Made by a program: the position numbers and the translations under genes. The notes under the pieces were generated by a model that saw only the letters and a list, made by a program, of their open reading frames with translations, had not been told where the DNA came from and searched no databases. Positions 22,001 to 34,243 of a stretch of 64,000 bases of DNA are shown piece after piece (position 1 is the first letter of the stretch; each line of letters starts with the position of its first letter). Source of the DNA: Microcebus murinus. Taxonomy: Eukaryota > Chordata > Mammalia > Primates > Cheirogaleidae. Where the stretch lies: NCBI RefSeq assembly GCF_040939455.1, contig NC_134119.1, positions 2,492,501-2,556,500 of the forward strand, written 5' to 3'.

Positions 22001-23604
22001 AATTTCGCCGTGGTCCTGTCTTACTGGCATTGTTTGAGATGGTTTTGAGTGGTCTCCTGATTTTCCCTGGTCCTGCCGGCAGGACATCTGCTGGGTAGGG
22101 CAGATGATGCCAGAGACCCCTCCTTCATCTTGAGGACACACTGGGTGTCGCGGAGCGCCCTCCCTGTGGGGGGCGCTGGCCCCACCAGCTGCAGTATGAC
22201 CCGAGACTGCTTATGCATGGGGTGTACACAACCATTCGTGATCGTGCGGAAATTCAAATGTTTCCAGGTTCAGCGTAGGACAAACCGCGTTTCAGTGGTT
22301 GCTTTTCATGCTCCCAGTGCCAGTGTTAGAAACCCATACATAATTTAAAAACTATATATTTTCAATTATTGTGAGCTTCCCAAATAAGAGACTTCTTTTT
22401 TTTTGGTGAATGTTAAATGTAACCAGGTGATCATTAAAATCTTTTTTGTGTTGACATTTCCTTCAGCTCTGAAACTAAGTTAAATTTTCTTAGTAGTAAA
22501 TGAGATCTCTTGGGGAAAAGTGTTTCCAAAAAAAAAAAAAAAAAACTGAAAAAAAAATAATAAGATTTAAGCAGATTTTCCAGCAAAGAAAAAATAAAGA
22601 ATATAAGGTGGGGAGGGAAGAGAAATAGGTTTCAATTTTACTACTTGTTTTGGAATCAAAGTCCTGGCCAATATCCCACTGAGATGAAAATTATTCCAAG
22701 CTGGAGGATCAGGACGGAGAATGTGTGTTTCTGTGAAATGTAGCCATATTATGGTCTCACTAATGCGTGCTAATATCTAGCCCCAATACATAACCACAAG
22801 CACTGGGCAGTGTTATCTAAGGTATCAGACGTATATTCTGATATGATCTCATTATTACAAAATTAATTCAGATCCTTGTAGACTGTTTTGAAATGCCTTC
22901 CAGAAATAACAAAACTGACAGCCTGATAAATCATATTTCAGTAGCACCTCAGTGAAAAGTCAGAAGAAATCAGTTTGATCTTTGTAGATGAATAGTTCAA
23001 CGTTCAAACTGCTTCCAGCCTTTAGATTGGATGTCTGTAAAAACATCACATAACAATCGGGGATGCCGAGACGTGTCAGGACTCACAGTTCCCTGGTTAG
23101 AATCATTGATTTCTCATTAAACTCCTGTAGGGACGATTTTTGTTTCTTTCAAGTCAAATTTCAACCCCTGCACCTGACTTTCCAAAACTCTTCTTAAAAT
23201 GTCTATAAAACTGAGAAAGTTTAATTCACGTTCAACCTAGAAAACTAACAACCACCTTAAACATTACGAATGATATCTAAGGGCACGTCCTAACTGTCCC
23301 CAGGGTGACTGGCCTTGGCAAGTTGGTCCAGATGAGAAGGGGGGGCTCATGGATCTCTCCCTGTGGGAGCTGCATCCCCACAGCACCTGGCCGCCACGCA
23401 CACCTGCACCAAATGCAGGTGTCGGGATGGACATCAATGCGCGTCCAGGTGGCAGGCCTTCACCCCTTTTGTCCCCTTTTTATCCAGGTGTTTTGGTGAT
23501 CAAAATAGCTGCCTAGCTTTATCCAGACAACTTTTCCACTCTCAATATAACTGTGTTTTCATCTATGCCATGCTAGAAATCTCTGACACATTCTGTCGTA
23601 TAAT
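22001..23604. other. Unassigned; AT-rich possible conserved noncoding region
   Basis: Between 22330 and 23280 the sequence is AT-rich but information-rich, with no repeat text I recognise apart from an A run at 22528-22545. The run lies next to a second A run at 22551-22557. Motifs include AATTAATTCAGATC and GATAAATCATATTTC. It could be a noncoding regulatory element; this cannot be tested from one sequence. No splice-bounded exon is seen. Confidence 0.4.
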
Positions 23605-23768
23605 GGCCGAGGAGCCAGCCTGCCTCCGTTTGAATTTCCTCATCTGTCAAGTGCAGTTATGAATGGAATCCACCTCTCTGGGCTACGAAGGAGATGAAAT
23701 GAATGCATGCCTACAAATGGCCTAGACCTGTGCCTGGCCCACCGTAGGTGTTTAATATGAAAAGGCTC
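23605..23768 (+). repeat. MIR SINE (sense)
   Basis: GGAGCCAGCCTGCCTCCGTT, AATTTCCTCATCTGTCAAGT and CTGTGCCTGGCCCACCGTAG occur in MIR order. Confidence 0.75.
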
Positions 23769-24199
23769 TTTGTTGTTGTTTTTGTAATCATTAGAGTATG
23801 CAGTTCATTTTTTTAAAAGTATTATGGGTACATAATAGTTGAATATCTTTATAGGCCACATGTGATGTTTTGATACAGGCATACAATGTGAATTAATCAA
23901 ATCAGGGTAACTGGAATATCCATTACCTCGGGCATTTATCATTGCTTTGTGTTAGGATCATTCCAATTCCACTTTTCTACTTACTGTAAAGTCTACCCTA
24001 ATTTATTGTTGATTATAGTCACTTTGTTGTGCTGTCAAATATTGTTCATTTTCTCTAATTATCCAACTATTTTTGCACCCATTGGCCATCCCCAGCTCAT
24101 CCCCCAGACCCTACTACCCCTCCCAGCCTTTGGAAACTGTCATTCTACTCTCTGTCCCCATGAGATCAATTGTTTCAATATTTAGCTTCCACATATGAA

Positions 24200-27100
24200 T
24201 GAGGACATGTGAGATTTGTCTTTCTGTGCTTGGCTTATTTCACTTAATGGAATGTTCTCCAGTTCCATCCATGTTGTTGCAAATGGCAGGACTTCATGTT
24301 TTGTGGCTATATATACTCCACTGTTTATATGTACCACAATTTCTTTACCCGTTCATCCATGGATAGACACTTACGTTGATTCCACTGTGAATAGTGCTGC
24401 AATAAACATGTGCATGCAGATAACTTTTCAATATACTGATTTCCCCTCCTTTGGATATATACATAGCAGTAGGATTGCTGGGTCATATGGTAGCTCTATT
24501 TTCAGTTTTATGAGGAACCTCCATCCTGTTCTCCATGGTGGCTGCACTAATTTATGTTCCCACCAACAGTGTACTAGCATTCCCCTTTCTCCACATCCTC
24601 ATCAGCATTCATTACTGCCTGTCCTTTTGATAAAAACCATTTTAACTGGGGTGAGATGACATCTCATTGTAGTTTTGATTTGCATCAGATGACTAAGGAT
24701 GTTGAGCACTTTATCATATACTTGTTGGCCATTTGTATGTCTTCCTTTGAGAAATGTCCATTCAGATCATTTGCCCTTTTTTAAATTGGATTATTTGATT
24801 TTTTCGTATTGAGTTGTTGGAGCTCCTTATATATTCTAGTTATTAATCCCTCGTCAGGTGGGTAATTTGCAAATATTTTCTCCCTTTCTGTGGGTTGTCT
24901 CTTCACTTTGTTGATAGTTTCTTTGTTGTGCTGAAGCTTGTTAGCTTGATGTGATCCCATGTGACTAATTCTGCTTTGGTTTCTTATGCTTTGGGGGCTA
25001 TTACTCAAAAAATTATTGCCTAGACCAATGTCCTAAAGCATTTCCTCAATGTTTTCTTTTAGTTTCATAATTTCAGGTCTCAGATTCATGTCTTAGATTT
25101 ATTTTTATTTTATTTTTGCATATGGCAGAGATAAGGGGCTAGTTTCATTCTTCTGCACATGGATATTTGGTTTTTCCAGCACCATTTATTATTGGAGATA
25201 CTGTTGTTTCCCCACTGTATATTTGTGGCTCCTTTGTCAAAGATAAATTCACCATAGATCTATGGATTTATTTCTGAATACTCTAATCTGTTCTATTGGT
25301 CTGTGTGTCTGTTTTCATGCCTGTACCATGTTGTTTTGATTACTACAGCTCTGTAGTATAGTTTTATAATTTGGAATCAGGTAATGTGATTCCTCCAGTT
25401 TTTTCTTTTTGCTAAGAATGGCTTTGGCTATTCTGGGTATTTTGTGATTCCATATAAATTTTAGGATTGTTTTTTCTATTTCTGTGAAGAATGTCATTGG
25501 TATTTTGATGGGGATTGCATTGAATCTGTAGATTGCTTTGGGTAGTATGGACATTTAAACAATATTGATTATTCTAATCCATGAGCATTGAATATCTTTC
25601 CATTTTTTTGTGTCCTCTTCAATTTCTTTCATCAATGTTTTATAGTTTTCATTATAGAGATCTTTCACTTCTTTGGTTAAGTTTATTCTTATTTATTTTA
25701 TTTTATTTGTAGCTATTGTAAATGAGATTACTTTTTTCATTTCTTTTTCAGATTGTTTACTGTTGGCATATAGAAATGCTAGTGATTTTTGTATGTTGAT
25801 TTTGTATCCTACAACTTTTACAGAATTTGTCCATTCTAATAGTTGTTGTGTTTTTTTTTTTTTTTTTTTTGTGGAGTGTTTAGGGTTCTCTAGATATAAG
25901 ATCATATTGTCTGTAAACAAGGATAATTTGACTTCTTCCTTTCCAATCTGGATGCCTTTTATTTCTTTCTGTTGTCTGATTTCTGTAGTTAGAATTTCCA
26001 GTAGAATTTGGAACAACAATGGTGAAAGTGGACATCCTTGTCTTGTTCCAGATATTAGGGGAAAGGTTTCAGTTTTTCCCCATTCAGTATGATAGTGGCT
26101 GTGGGCCGGTCATAAATGGCTTTTATTGTGTTGAGGTAAATTCCTGTATAGTCAGTTTCTTGAGAGTTTTTATCATGAAGGGATGTTGAATTGTATTAAT
26201 TGAAATGATCATATGGTTTTTATCCTTCATTCTGTTGATAGATATGATGTAACACATTAATTTGTGTATGTTGGACAATCCTTGCATCCCTGGGATGAAT
26301 CTCACTTGATCATGATGAATAATCTTTTCAATGTATTGTTGAATTTGATTTGACAGTATTTTATTGAGAATTTTTGCATCTATGTTCATCAGAGATATTG
26401 ACGTATAGTTTTCCTTTTTTTGTTGTATCTTTGTCTGGTTTTAGTATCAGGGTGACACAGGAGTCATAGGATGAGTTTCAGAGTATTTCCTCCTCCTTTT
26501 TTTTTTGGTATAATTTAGTTAGGATTGGTATTAGATCTTATTCGAATGCTTGGTAGAATTCAGCAGTGAAGTCATCGGGTCCTGGGTTTTTCTTTGGTGG
26601 GAAATTTTTTATTACTGCCTCAATCTCGTTACTTTTTATTGGTTTACTCAGGTTTTCAGTGTCTTCCTGGTTTAATCTTGGTAGGTTGTACTTATCAGTT
26701 CTAATAGTTTTATTAATTAGAAATTCATCTGTTTCTTCTAGGTTTTCCAATTTATTGGCATACAGTTGCTCATGGTAGTCTGGAATGATCCTTGGTTTTC
26801 TGCACTATCAGTTGTGATGTCTCCTTTCTCATACCTGATTTTATTTATTTGGATCTTCTCTCTTTTTTCCTTAGTCAGTCTAGCTAAATGTGTGTCAATT
26901 TTGTTTATCTTTTAAAAACAACCAACCTTTTGTTTCATTGATTTTTTTTGTTTCAATTTTATTTTTTTCTGCTCTGATCTTTGTTATTTCTTTTCTCCTA
27001 CTAATTTTGGGATTGGTTTGCTCTTGTTTTACTAGTTCTGTGAGATGCATCATTAGGTTGTTTATTTGAAACTTTTCTACTTTTCAGATGTAGGCACTTA

Positions 27101-28000
27101 TTACTATACATTTTCCTCTTATTAGTGCTTTTGCTGTATCCTGTAGATTTAGATATGTTGTGTTTTCATTTTCATCTGTTTTGAGAAATTTTAAAATTTC
27201 CTTCTTAATCTCTTCATTGACCCACTGGTCATTCGGGAGCATATTGTTTAAATTTTCATGTGTTTGTATAGTTTCCAATTTTCCTCTTGTTTTTGATTTC
27301 TAGTTTTATTCCATCATGGTAAGAGAAAATACTTGGTATGATTTCAATTTTTTGAATTTTCAAAAACTTATTTTGTGGCTTAACATATGGTCTATCCTTG
27401 AGAATAATCCATGAACTGAGCAGAAGAACATGAATTCTGCAGCTGCTGGATGAAATGTTCTATAAATATCTATTATGTCCATTTGGTCTATAGTGCAGGT
27501 TAAGTCCAATGTCTCTTTGTTGATTTTCTGTCTGGATGATCTGTCTACTGCTGCAAGTGGAGTGTTGCGGTGTCCAGTGACTATTGGGATCTATCTCTCT
27601 TTACCTCTGATAACATTTGCTTTTTATATCTGGGCTCTCTAGTGTTGGGTGCATATGTATTTAGAATCACTATCTCCTCTTGCTGAATTGACCCCTTTGT
27701 CATTATATAATGACCTTCTTTGTCTTTTATTACAGTTTTTGTCTTGAAATCTATTTTATCTGATAGAAGTATAGCTACTCCTGCTCCTTTTTGGTTTTCA
27801 TTTGAATAGAATATCTTTTTCCATCCCTTTATTTTCAGTTTGTGTGTGACCTTATAGGTGAAGTGGGTTTCCTGCAGAGAACACATAGTTGGCTCTTGTT
27901 TTTTATCCATTCAGCACACTGTATCTTTTGATTGGAGAGTTTAGTCCATTCACATGCAATGTTGTTATTGATAGGTAAAGACTTGCTACTGCTATGTTGT
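24200..28000 (-). pseudogene. L1 ORF2 remnant (endonuclease-reverse transcriptase)
   Basis: ORF2 of LINE-1 encodes an endonuclease and reverse transcriptase used for retrotransposition. Here it is broken by many stops and frameshifts into pieces of 64-109 codons. Recognisable parts from N to C terminus are: an endonuclease segment at 27581-27910 (QETHFTYKVTH, GAGVAILLSDKIDF); the start of the reverse transcriptase at 26538-26750 ([13 protein letters not shown]); a middle segment at 26123-26389; and the active-site segment at 25693-26019, where the usual F-A-D-D box reads FTDN, so the second catalytic aspartate is lost. A later segment lies at 25315-25554 ([16 protein letters not shown]). It is certainly non-functional. 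Confidence 0.85.
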
Positions 28001-28329
28001 TATTTGATTTCTGGTTGTTTTGTGGTCCTCCCTTCCTTCTATCTTCCTTTGTTAAATGTGATTTTCTCTGGTATTATGTTTTAATTTCTTGGTTCTTATT
28101 TTTTGTCTATATGGTTGTAGGGTTTTTGATTTGAGGTTACCATGAGGCTTGCAAAAACATTTTATAACCAATTATTTTAAGCAAATGACAGCTCTGCTTA
28201 CAAATAGCCAAATAAACAAGGAAAGAGAAATCTAGCATTCTATACTTTTTCATCTCCCCCTTGCTGCCTTTTTGACTTTGCTCTTTCCATCTATATCTTT
28301 CAATCTCTCAAAAACTTATTGTAGTTATT

Positions 28330-29345
28330 TTTGATATGTTTTCCTTTTAGTGTACCTACTCAAGATATAAGTGGTTTATATACCAGAATTATAGCATTAG
28401 AGTATTCTGTATTTGTGTCCTTAGTGTTACCACCAAGTTATACAACTTCAGATGATTTCTTACTGTTCATTAATGTCCTTTTCTTCCAGATTGAAGAACT
28501 CCTTTCAGCATTTCTTGTAGCACAAGTCTGGTGTTGATGAAATCCCTCAGCTTTTGTTTGTCTGGGGAAGTCTTTATTTCTCCTTCATGATTGAAGGATA
28601 TTTTTTCTTGGTATAGTATTCTAAGTTTAAGTTTTTTTCCCTCCTGCACTTTGAATGTGTCATGCTACTCTCTACTGCCCTGTAAGGTTTCCACTGAGAA
28701 GTCTGCTGCCCCACATATTGGAGCTCCTTTATATGCTGTTTTTTTTTTTTCTTTTTTCTTGCTTCTTTTAGGACATATTCTTTATCCGCGACATTTGGGA
28801 GCTTGATTATTAAATGCTTGGAGGTAGACTTGTTTGGGTTAAATCTGCTTGGCGTTCTGTGATCTTCTTCTACCTGAATATTGATATTCTTCTCTAGGTT
28901 TGGAAAGTTCTGTGCTATTATTTCTTTGGATAAACTGTCTACCCCAATCTCTCTCTCTACTTTTCCTCTTTAAAGACAATTCTTAGATTTGCCCTTTTGA
29001 GGCCATTTGCTAGATCTTATAGGTGTTATTTATTCTTTTTTCCTCTCTTGCCCATGTGTTTTCAAATAGTCTATCGTCAAGCTAACTAATTCTTTCTGCT
29101 GCTTGGTCAATTCTGCTGTTGAGAGACTCTGATGCATTTCTCAGTTTGTCAACTGAAATCTTGATCTCTAGAATTTCTGCTTGATTTGTTTTTATTATTT
29201 CAATCTCTTTGTTAAATTTCTCTGACAGGCTTCTAGATTCATTCTCTGTGTTGCCTTGAAGTTCACTGAGCTTTTTCAGGACAGCTATTTTGAATTCTTT
29301 GTCTGAAGGACCACAATTCTCCATCACTCCAGCATTGGTCACTGA
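28330..29345 (-). pseudogene. L1 ORF1 remnant (RNA-binding coiled-coil protein)
   Basis: Position upstream of the ORF2 remnant and the text of the 29082-29342 minus-strand frame fit L1 ORF1. That 86-codon piece is rich in E, K, L and S with heptad-like spacing (LKKLSELQGNTENESRSL), as in the ORF1 coiled coil. The rest toward 28330 is frame-broken but reads as ORF1-region DNA at nucleotide level. ORF1 protein normally binds L1 RNA as a trimer; this copy cannot make it. Confidence 0.7.
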
Positions 29346-30000
29346 GGCTTTATTTAGTTCATTTGGTGGTCATGTTTTCCTGAATGTTCTTTATGCTTGT
29401 GGTTATTTGTCAGTGTCTGGGCATTGAAGAGCTAGGTATTTATTTTAATCATCACAGTCTGGGCTTGTTTGAACTTATCCTTCTTAAAGAGGCTTTCCAG
29501 ATATTCAAAGGAAATTGAGTATTGTGATCTAAGTCTTTGGTCACTGCAGCCTCCTGGTGGTGTACTGCATTAGTGAACTTGGGTAAGATATGGGAGAATT
29601 TCTTGGAATACCAGGCAAAGTCCCTCTCTCTCTCTGCTGGGATGGAGTTGGGTGAGGACTGATGTGGGCACTCCCTCCTGCCACAGCGCCAGGTCACATC
29701 CAAAGCCAGCCTAGTCTTACCCAAAGCTCATGGTGCCTGTTGCCTGACTACCTCTGATGTTTATTCAAAACCCAAGGTTTCTTGAGTCAGAAGATGGGGA
29801 ATTATGCCAGGATTGGGTTCTTTCCTTCAGAGCATCATGTTTTCTTCTGGCCCAGGGTGGGTCCAGAAATGCCATCCAGAAACTAAGGCCTGGACTCAGC
29901 TTTCATCTGCTAGCTGTATGCCTGAGCTCCATGGGATTTAATCAGCATTGAGGACAAGCTCATGACCAGCAAGGGGGGTATCTCACTGCCAAGTGGATTT

Positions 30001-30425
30001 GCTAATCCAGAGCCTCCCAGAGACTTCAGGCGAGGCACAGTGTTTGCTCTCACTGTTTCTTGTAGATATTGCTGTTAATTTCATTATTTTATCCTGTTGT
30101 TAATATGATCTTTTCCCATTGTGTTATCTGATTGGTTAATACTGGAGTGAGGAATGATTGCTGACAGGTGCACACAAAATGCATGCCGACCTTCCTGAAT
30201 ACTCAGTTAATGATTGTACTAGTTTTAGGATTCATTTTCTAATAAAGCAAACTTCTCTACACATCTCTGGTATTTATACCTTTGGAATTTTTCTTGTTTA
30301 ATGTGTCAACTAGCATCACCAGGAACGGGTGATGTCATAGCGTGGCCAGAGGGATCCCTGTGTTCTTCCCGGCATTACCCAACCTGACAGTTCCTAAGCG
30401 GTAGGTGCGATTCTAGACTGTATGT
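30001..30425. other. Unassigned sequence
   Basis: No named element. It could include the extreme L1 5' end or a separate decayed repeat. Confidence 0.35.
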
Positions 30426-30908
30426 TGAGAGAGCTATTTTTAACAAATTAAAGAAATCTATTTCTGTTGCTGTTTTACTGAATGCTCTCATCAGAAATGG
30501 ATACCTGATTTTGTCAAGCCTTTTTTTGTATTTATCACAATTCCAGTTCTGCTCTCCTCTGGCCTTGAACAATTTATATCAGTACGATTCTCGTAGATAT
30601 CTTGTAGACATGATTCCATATCTGAAAGTGATCAATGTGTATTTTACACATTTTAATACTTAATGGAACTAATGGATATTTTCTAATTGTATTTTACATT
30701 TTTACTCATAAGTGAGATTCCACAAAATTTCCCTTTTCTTGCTCTATCGTTATCCTGTTTGAGTTTCAGGGTTGTTCTAACCTTGTAAAATTAATTGGAA
30801 ATGTGTTTGTATATTTTGCATTTTCATGAACAAAGAAATTATATGCTTCTCAGAGGTTTGATAGCACTCACTTGTAATTCCCTGTGATATTTTTAGAATT
30901 GAGAAATG
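30426..30908 (-). mobile_element. L1M/HAL1-like ORF2 fragment (antisense)
   Basis: AAAGAAATCTATTTCTGTTG near 30452, then TATCCTGTTTGAGTTTCAGG near 30750, a TAACCTTGTAAAATTAATTGG block near 30778, and TTTGATAGCACTCACTTGTA near 30857 match antisense text of the old L1/HAL1 reverse transcriptase region. It is separate from the large L1, with repeated ORF2 territory, so it is an independent older copy. Confidence 0.6.
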
Positions 30909-31525
30909 GATAAAATTATGGTTATGTAGGGTGAGATACAGCAGTGGGTTTGGGGGCCTTTCCATGTTCCCTCATTATTTGCAGATGGTCTCTAGTTCTG
31001 TCTGTGCACAGGGGCAGGTGGTCCTGAAGCCACCACCAGGTAGCGGGGTACTTGTACTTAGCACCTGTCTAGCAGAGTCACCAGAGGGCACCATGATAAT
31101 GAGACATGGCGGGAAGCCAACGGTCTATTGGGAAATCAAGTTCCAGGGAAGAGAAAGCAGGAAAACCAGAGCAAGGAAAGGAGGCTTCACCCAGCTGGAG
31201 CCAGCTGTAGACCTGGGGCTGCCGCTCCTGAGGGTGGTGGCCAAAAGGAGAGGGGAACGGGGCGCCTTGGGAGAGGCTTTGCTTCCTCGGCAATGCTGAT
31301 TGCTAGTTTTTCTGGGACGGAGTGTCAGTGTCCTGTTGTTCCTGTTCATATGTTGGGCTCTTCCCTCACACTGCAATTGCCTCCTCTCAGCCTGGACAGA
31401 TTCCCCTGAGGACAGGGACAGGCCTTTGCTAAATTACACTGAGGTTTGGCTGTAGAATTGGTTGCTATGGACTCGGATTCATTAAATATTAGGACTCTAG
31501 GAGGGTCCCCTAGAGGCACTGAGTG
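30909..31525. other. Unassigned sequence
   Basis: No repeat or gene recognised. A 122-codon plus frame (30931-31299) overlaps minus-strand frames and has no domain. Confidence 0.4.
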
Positions 31526-31622
31526 GCCAGCTCTTCATTTAGAAAGGCAAGTCCAGAGAGACAAGACGGCCTCACCTGGCCAACCGAGTTAGAGGCAGAT
31601 CCTGGCCTCAAACCCTGTGTTG
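31526..31622 (-). repeat. MIR SINE fragment (antisense)
   Basis: Text around AAGTCCAGAGAGACAAGACG, CCAACCGAGTTAGAGGCAGA and TCCTGGCCTCAAACCCTGTG follows the reverse MIR core. Confidence 0.55.
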
Positions 31623-32309
31623 GAATTTATGGTGATAGATTAAAATGATGCTTATTTCTTTTGATGGTTTTTTTTTTTTTCCATTTTGTTTTGCTTTTGT
31701 TTTGCATTGAAGGATCTTTTTAACTTGGGCTCTAAACAAACACATTTAGAAAATCTCAGGATATTTTTCCCAACATCATTTCCTAGCCTGCTTTCCTTAT
31801 TTAAATATTTACTGATATTTTAACTCCCCAACCTCTCAGCTGGTTTCCTTGGCATGTGGGCAATAATTGATGTACCATCTTCAACTTGGATGATTTTTCT
31901 CCCTTCCGTCTCAGGGAGCTGACGTGCACATTCTAACTTTGCCTGTTCCTGCTGCTGTAACCTTTAGCAACCATTTGTGGCATTGCTGAGGACGGCTTTG
32001 GCGGGAAGAGCAGTGCAGGCTTGGGCTACTCTAATTGCACAATTGAACCTGTAGACACCTTCATCATAACTGGCTAAACATTGCAGGGCTGTGCTGAGCA
32101 AGAGGCGGAATGTTCCCTTTAGTGTCTCCCACCCCTTCCTGGGGCATTCTTTACCCTTGGAGAGTTAGTGTGCTTCGTAGAGTTTATCCATGAATTCGTA
32201 TACATGTGGGCATGCACACACACATACTTTTCTGTTTTTCTTTTTTTGTATACTAGTAGGCATTAAGGTGATGTCTTTCTTTGGTTCTTTAATAACGTGG
32301 TGGTACTAA
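31623..32309. other. Unassigned sequence
   Basis: Includes a T run at 31669-31680 and a CA-rich run at 32215-32224. No gene or named repeat recognised. Confidence 0.4.
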
Positions 32310-32510
32310 AGGTCAGCGAGTCTCCCCTGGGAGCAATTTTGCCACCACCCAGGGAATACTTGGGAATGTTCGGGGACAATTTTGATTGTCACAGTTGGGG
32401 GTGCCACTGGATCAGGTAGGTGGAGGCCAGGGATGCTGCTAAACGTCCCGCAGTGCACAAGACGGTCCCCACCAAAGAGGCTGATCCAGCAGTGCTGAGA
32501 GTGGGAACCC
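32310..32510 (-). mobile_element. MER5A-like hAT-Charlie element (antisense)
   Basis: GGAGCAATTTTGCCACCACC near 32331, TTGATTGTCACAGTTGGGGG near 32383, GGCCAGGGATGCTGCTAAAC near 32427 and AGTGCTGAGAGTGGGAACCC near 32492 match the reverse of the nonautonomous DNA transposon MER5A over almost its full length of about 190 bp. Confidence 0.85.
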
Positions 32511-32779
32511 CTGGGGTGGCTCCGTCTTCTCTCCCTGGGGACAGTGGTGCCCGTGGGGCGGGTCCTAGGTAGAAAGGTTCCATGAGCATTCAGGTGGCAC
32601 CTCGGCGCCAGGGCTGCACGTCCTGCCACAGTGGGCATCCAGGAGCGTCCTTCTTTGTGACGTCAGAGGCAGAGTGTGCGGAGAGGTCAGGCTCCTTGCT
32701 GGACTCGGACACAGACCCACACGTTGTCACAGGCTCCACACAGAGGCACATTCTGTTCCTTGGGATCTCATTCCCATTC
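32511..32779. other. Unassigned sequence
   Basis: Nothing recognised in this short interval. Confidence 0.4.
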
Positions 32780-33145
32780 TCGTGCCAGACCATTCCTTCT
32801 CTTCTTTCAAGCCTTTCCTCAAGAACTTGTTCTCTCTGAACGGCACGCATGAGGGAAGGACCCAGGTCGGTCCCGCCCACGGTATTACGCCCAGTGTTTA
32901 GCACACAGCCTGGCACAGCTGCAGCACGCAGAAAGCATCTGTTCTCTGAGTGAGTGAAGGAACGTGTGTCGGCATTCATCTCACCAAAGCAGTTATTTAA
33001 ATATGCCCATGTCTTCCTCATCAGACTGTGACTTCATCATGGACGGGGGCTGTTATTCGTTTTTATACCCCAGGGTCTCACACAATACCTGGAATATCAC
33101 AGCATGGAAAACAAAAGAGTGTGGCTGATTGTCTAAATGCATGCA
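32780..33145 (+). mobile_element. L2 LINE 3' end (sense)
   Basis: Two L2-like blocks: TTCAAGCCTTTCCTCAAGAA near 32808 with TAGCACACAGCCTGGCACAG near 32899, and CATCAGACTGTGACTTCATC near 33019 with GGTCTCACACAATACCTGGA near 33073. The latter runs into GCATGAATGAA, the typical L2 terminal short repeat, which is where the minisatellite starts. The two blocks may be two L2 copies or one with internal change. Confidence 0.6.
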
Positions 33146-33728
33146 TGAATGAAGTATAGCCAAGTGCACAAATGAATGAAGGATAGCTAAGTGCACGAAT
33201 GAATGAAGGTTAGCTAAGTGCACAAATGAATGAAGTATAGATAAGTGCATGAATGAATGAAGTGTAGCTAAGTGCATGCATGAATGAAGTATAGCCAAGT
33301 GCATGAATGAATGAAGTATAGGTAAGTACAGGAATGAATGAAGTATAGATAAGTACAGGAATGAATGAAGTATAGATAAGTGCATGTATGAATAAAGTGT
33401 AGCTAAGTGCAAGCATGAATGAAGCGTAGCCAAGTGCATGAATGAATGAAAGTTAGCTAAGTGCACGAATGAGGGAAGGTTAGCTAAGTGCACGAATGAA
33501 TGAAGGTTAGCTAAGTGCACAAATGAATGAAGGTTAGCTAAGTGCACGAATGAATGAAGTATAGATAAGGACATGCATACATGAAGAGTAGCCAAGTGCA
33601 CGAATGACTGAAGGTTAGTTAAGTGCACGAATGAATGAAGTATAGATAAGTACATGCATGAATGAAGTGTAGCTAAGTGTGCGAACGAATGAAGTGCCTC
33701 TAAGTGCATGCAGGAATAAAGTGTAGCA
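33135..33728. repeat. 27-bp minisatellite, about 22 units
   Basis: Units recur exactly every 27 bases: the GAATGAA/GAATAAA phase falls at 33147, 33174, 33201 and so on to 33714. A typical unit is GAATGAATGAAG followed by TATAGATAAGTGCAT. Units vary in the middle (TATAGATAAG, GTTAGCTAAG, GTGTAGCTAAG, TATAGCCAAG) and in the linker (GTGCATG, GTGCACG, GTACAGG). Because 27 is divisible by three and no unit carries a stop in one frame, a 218-codon minus-strand frame (33053-33709) results with a 9-residue repeat like LHSFVHLAN. I regard that frame as a by-product. The array begins inside an L2 3' tail. Confidence 0.95.
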
Positions 33729-33829
33729 CTCTATCTGACCCTATCTGATCTATGCCCAGCCAAGATAATTTACCTCTTTAACAAACATTCTGGTTTTCAA
33801 AGCGTGGTACAGCCCCACAGTGGGTATGT

Positions 33830-34243
33830 TGGGTATCTATTGCTGAGTATCTAATTATCCCCAGAACGCAGGGGCTGAACACAAGCAGCATTTCCCATAA
33901 TATCTTGCGGTTTCTGTGGGCTAGGAAAACAGGTAGGGCTGAGCCGGGTGCTTCTAGCTCAGGGTTTCTCTTGAGGCTACATCCAGGTGTATCGCTGGGC
34001 CTGAGTCATCTCAAGGCTGGCTGTGATCCAGTCTGCAAGCTCACACCCCTGGCTGTGGCCAGGAGAAAGTCACAGTCTCTTCATTACCCAACCTCGGAAA
34101 TAGTGTCCTTCCCTTTGTGCGTAGTCTGTTCACTAGATCGGCCGGGAGACTCAGGAAGAGGTTGCTGCAGGGTGTGACTCCCAGGGGCTCAGGGGCTGGA
34201 TCACTGGGACTGTCCTACAGCCTGCCGCCCACCACTGTGGGTA
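33830..34243 (-). mobile_element. ERVL-MaLR-like LTR (antisense)
   Basis: GGGTATCTATTGCTGAGTAT, TTGCGGTTTCTGTGGGCTAG, GAGTCATCTCAAGGCTGGCT, ACCCAACCTCGGAAATAGTG and GATCACTGGGACTGTCCTAC follow a common mammalian LTR in reverse. The superfamily is judged from the text; the subfamily is uncertain. Confidence 0.65.

Larger units (their letters stand above)
23785..30000 (-). mobile_element. Nearly full-length LINE-1 of L1MA/L1PB type (antisense)
   Basis: About 6.2 kb reads continuously as an antisense L1. The 3' UTR is at 23785-24200 (GATGTTTTGATACAGGCATA near 23862, AATCAAATCAGGGTAACTGG near 23895). The ORF2 remnant covers about 24200-28000, the ORF1 remnant about 28330-29345, and a 5' UTR-like segment runs on to about 30000. 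Length is close to a complete L1. No open frame exceeds about 140 codons on the coding strand, so it is inactive. It does not carry an intact A tail at 23785. Left of it lies a MIR; right of it lies an unrelated AT-rich stretch. Subfamily is inferred from remembered 3' UTR text. Confidence 0.85.

Noticed and set aside
27581..27910. Endonuclease-like gene
   Set aside because: The similarity is real but belongs to the L1 ORF2 remnant, not to a host gene.
33053..33709. Repeat protein or CRISPR-like array
   Set aside because: The array is a head-to-tail 27-bp minisatellite without unique spacers, and the long frame follows from a period divisible by three in an L2-derived context.
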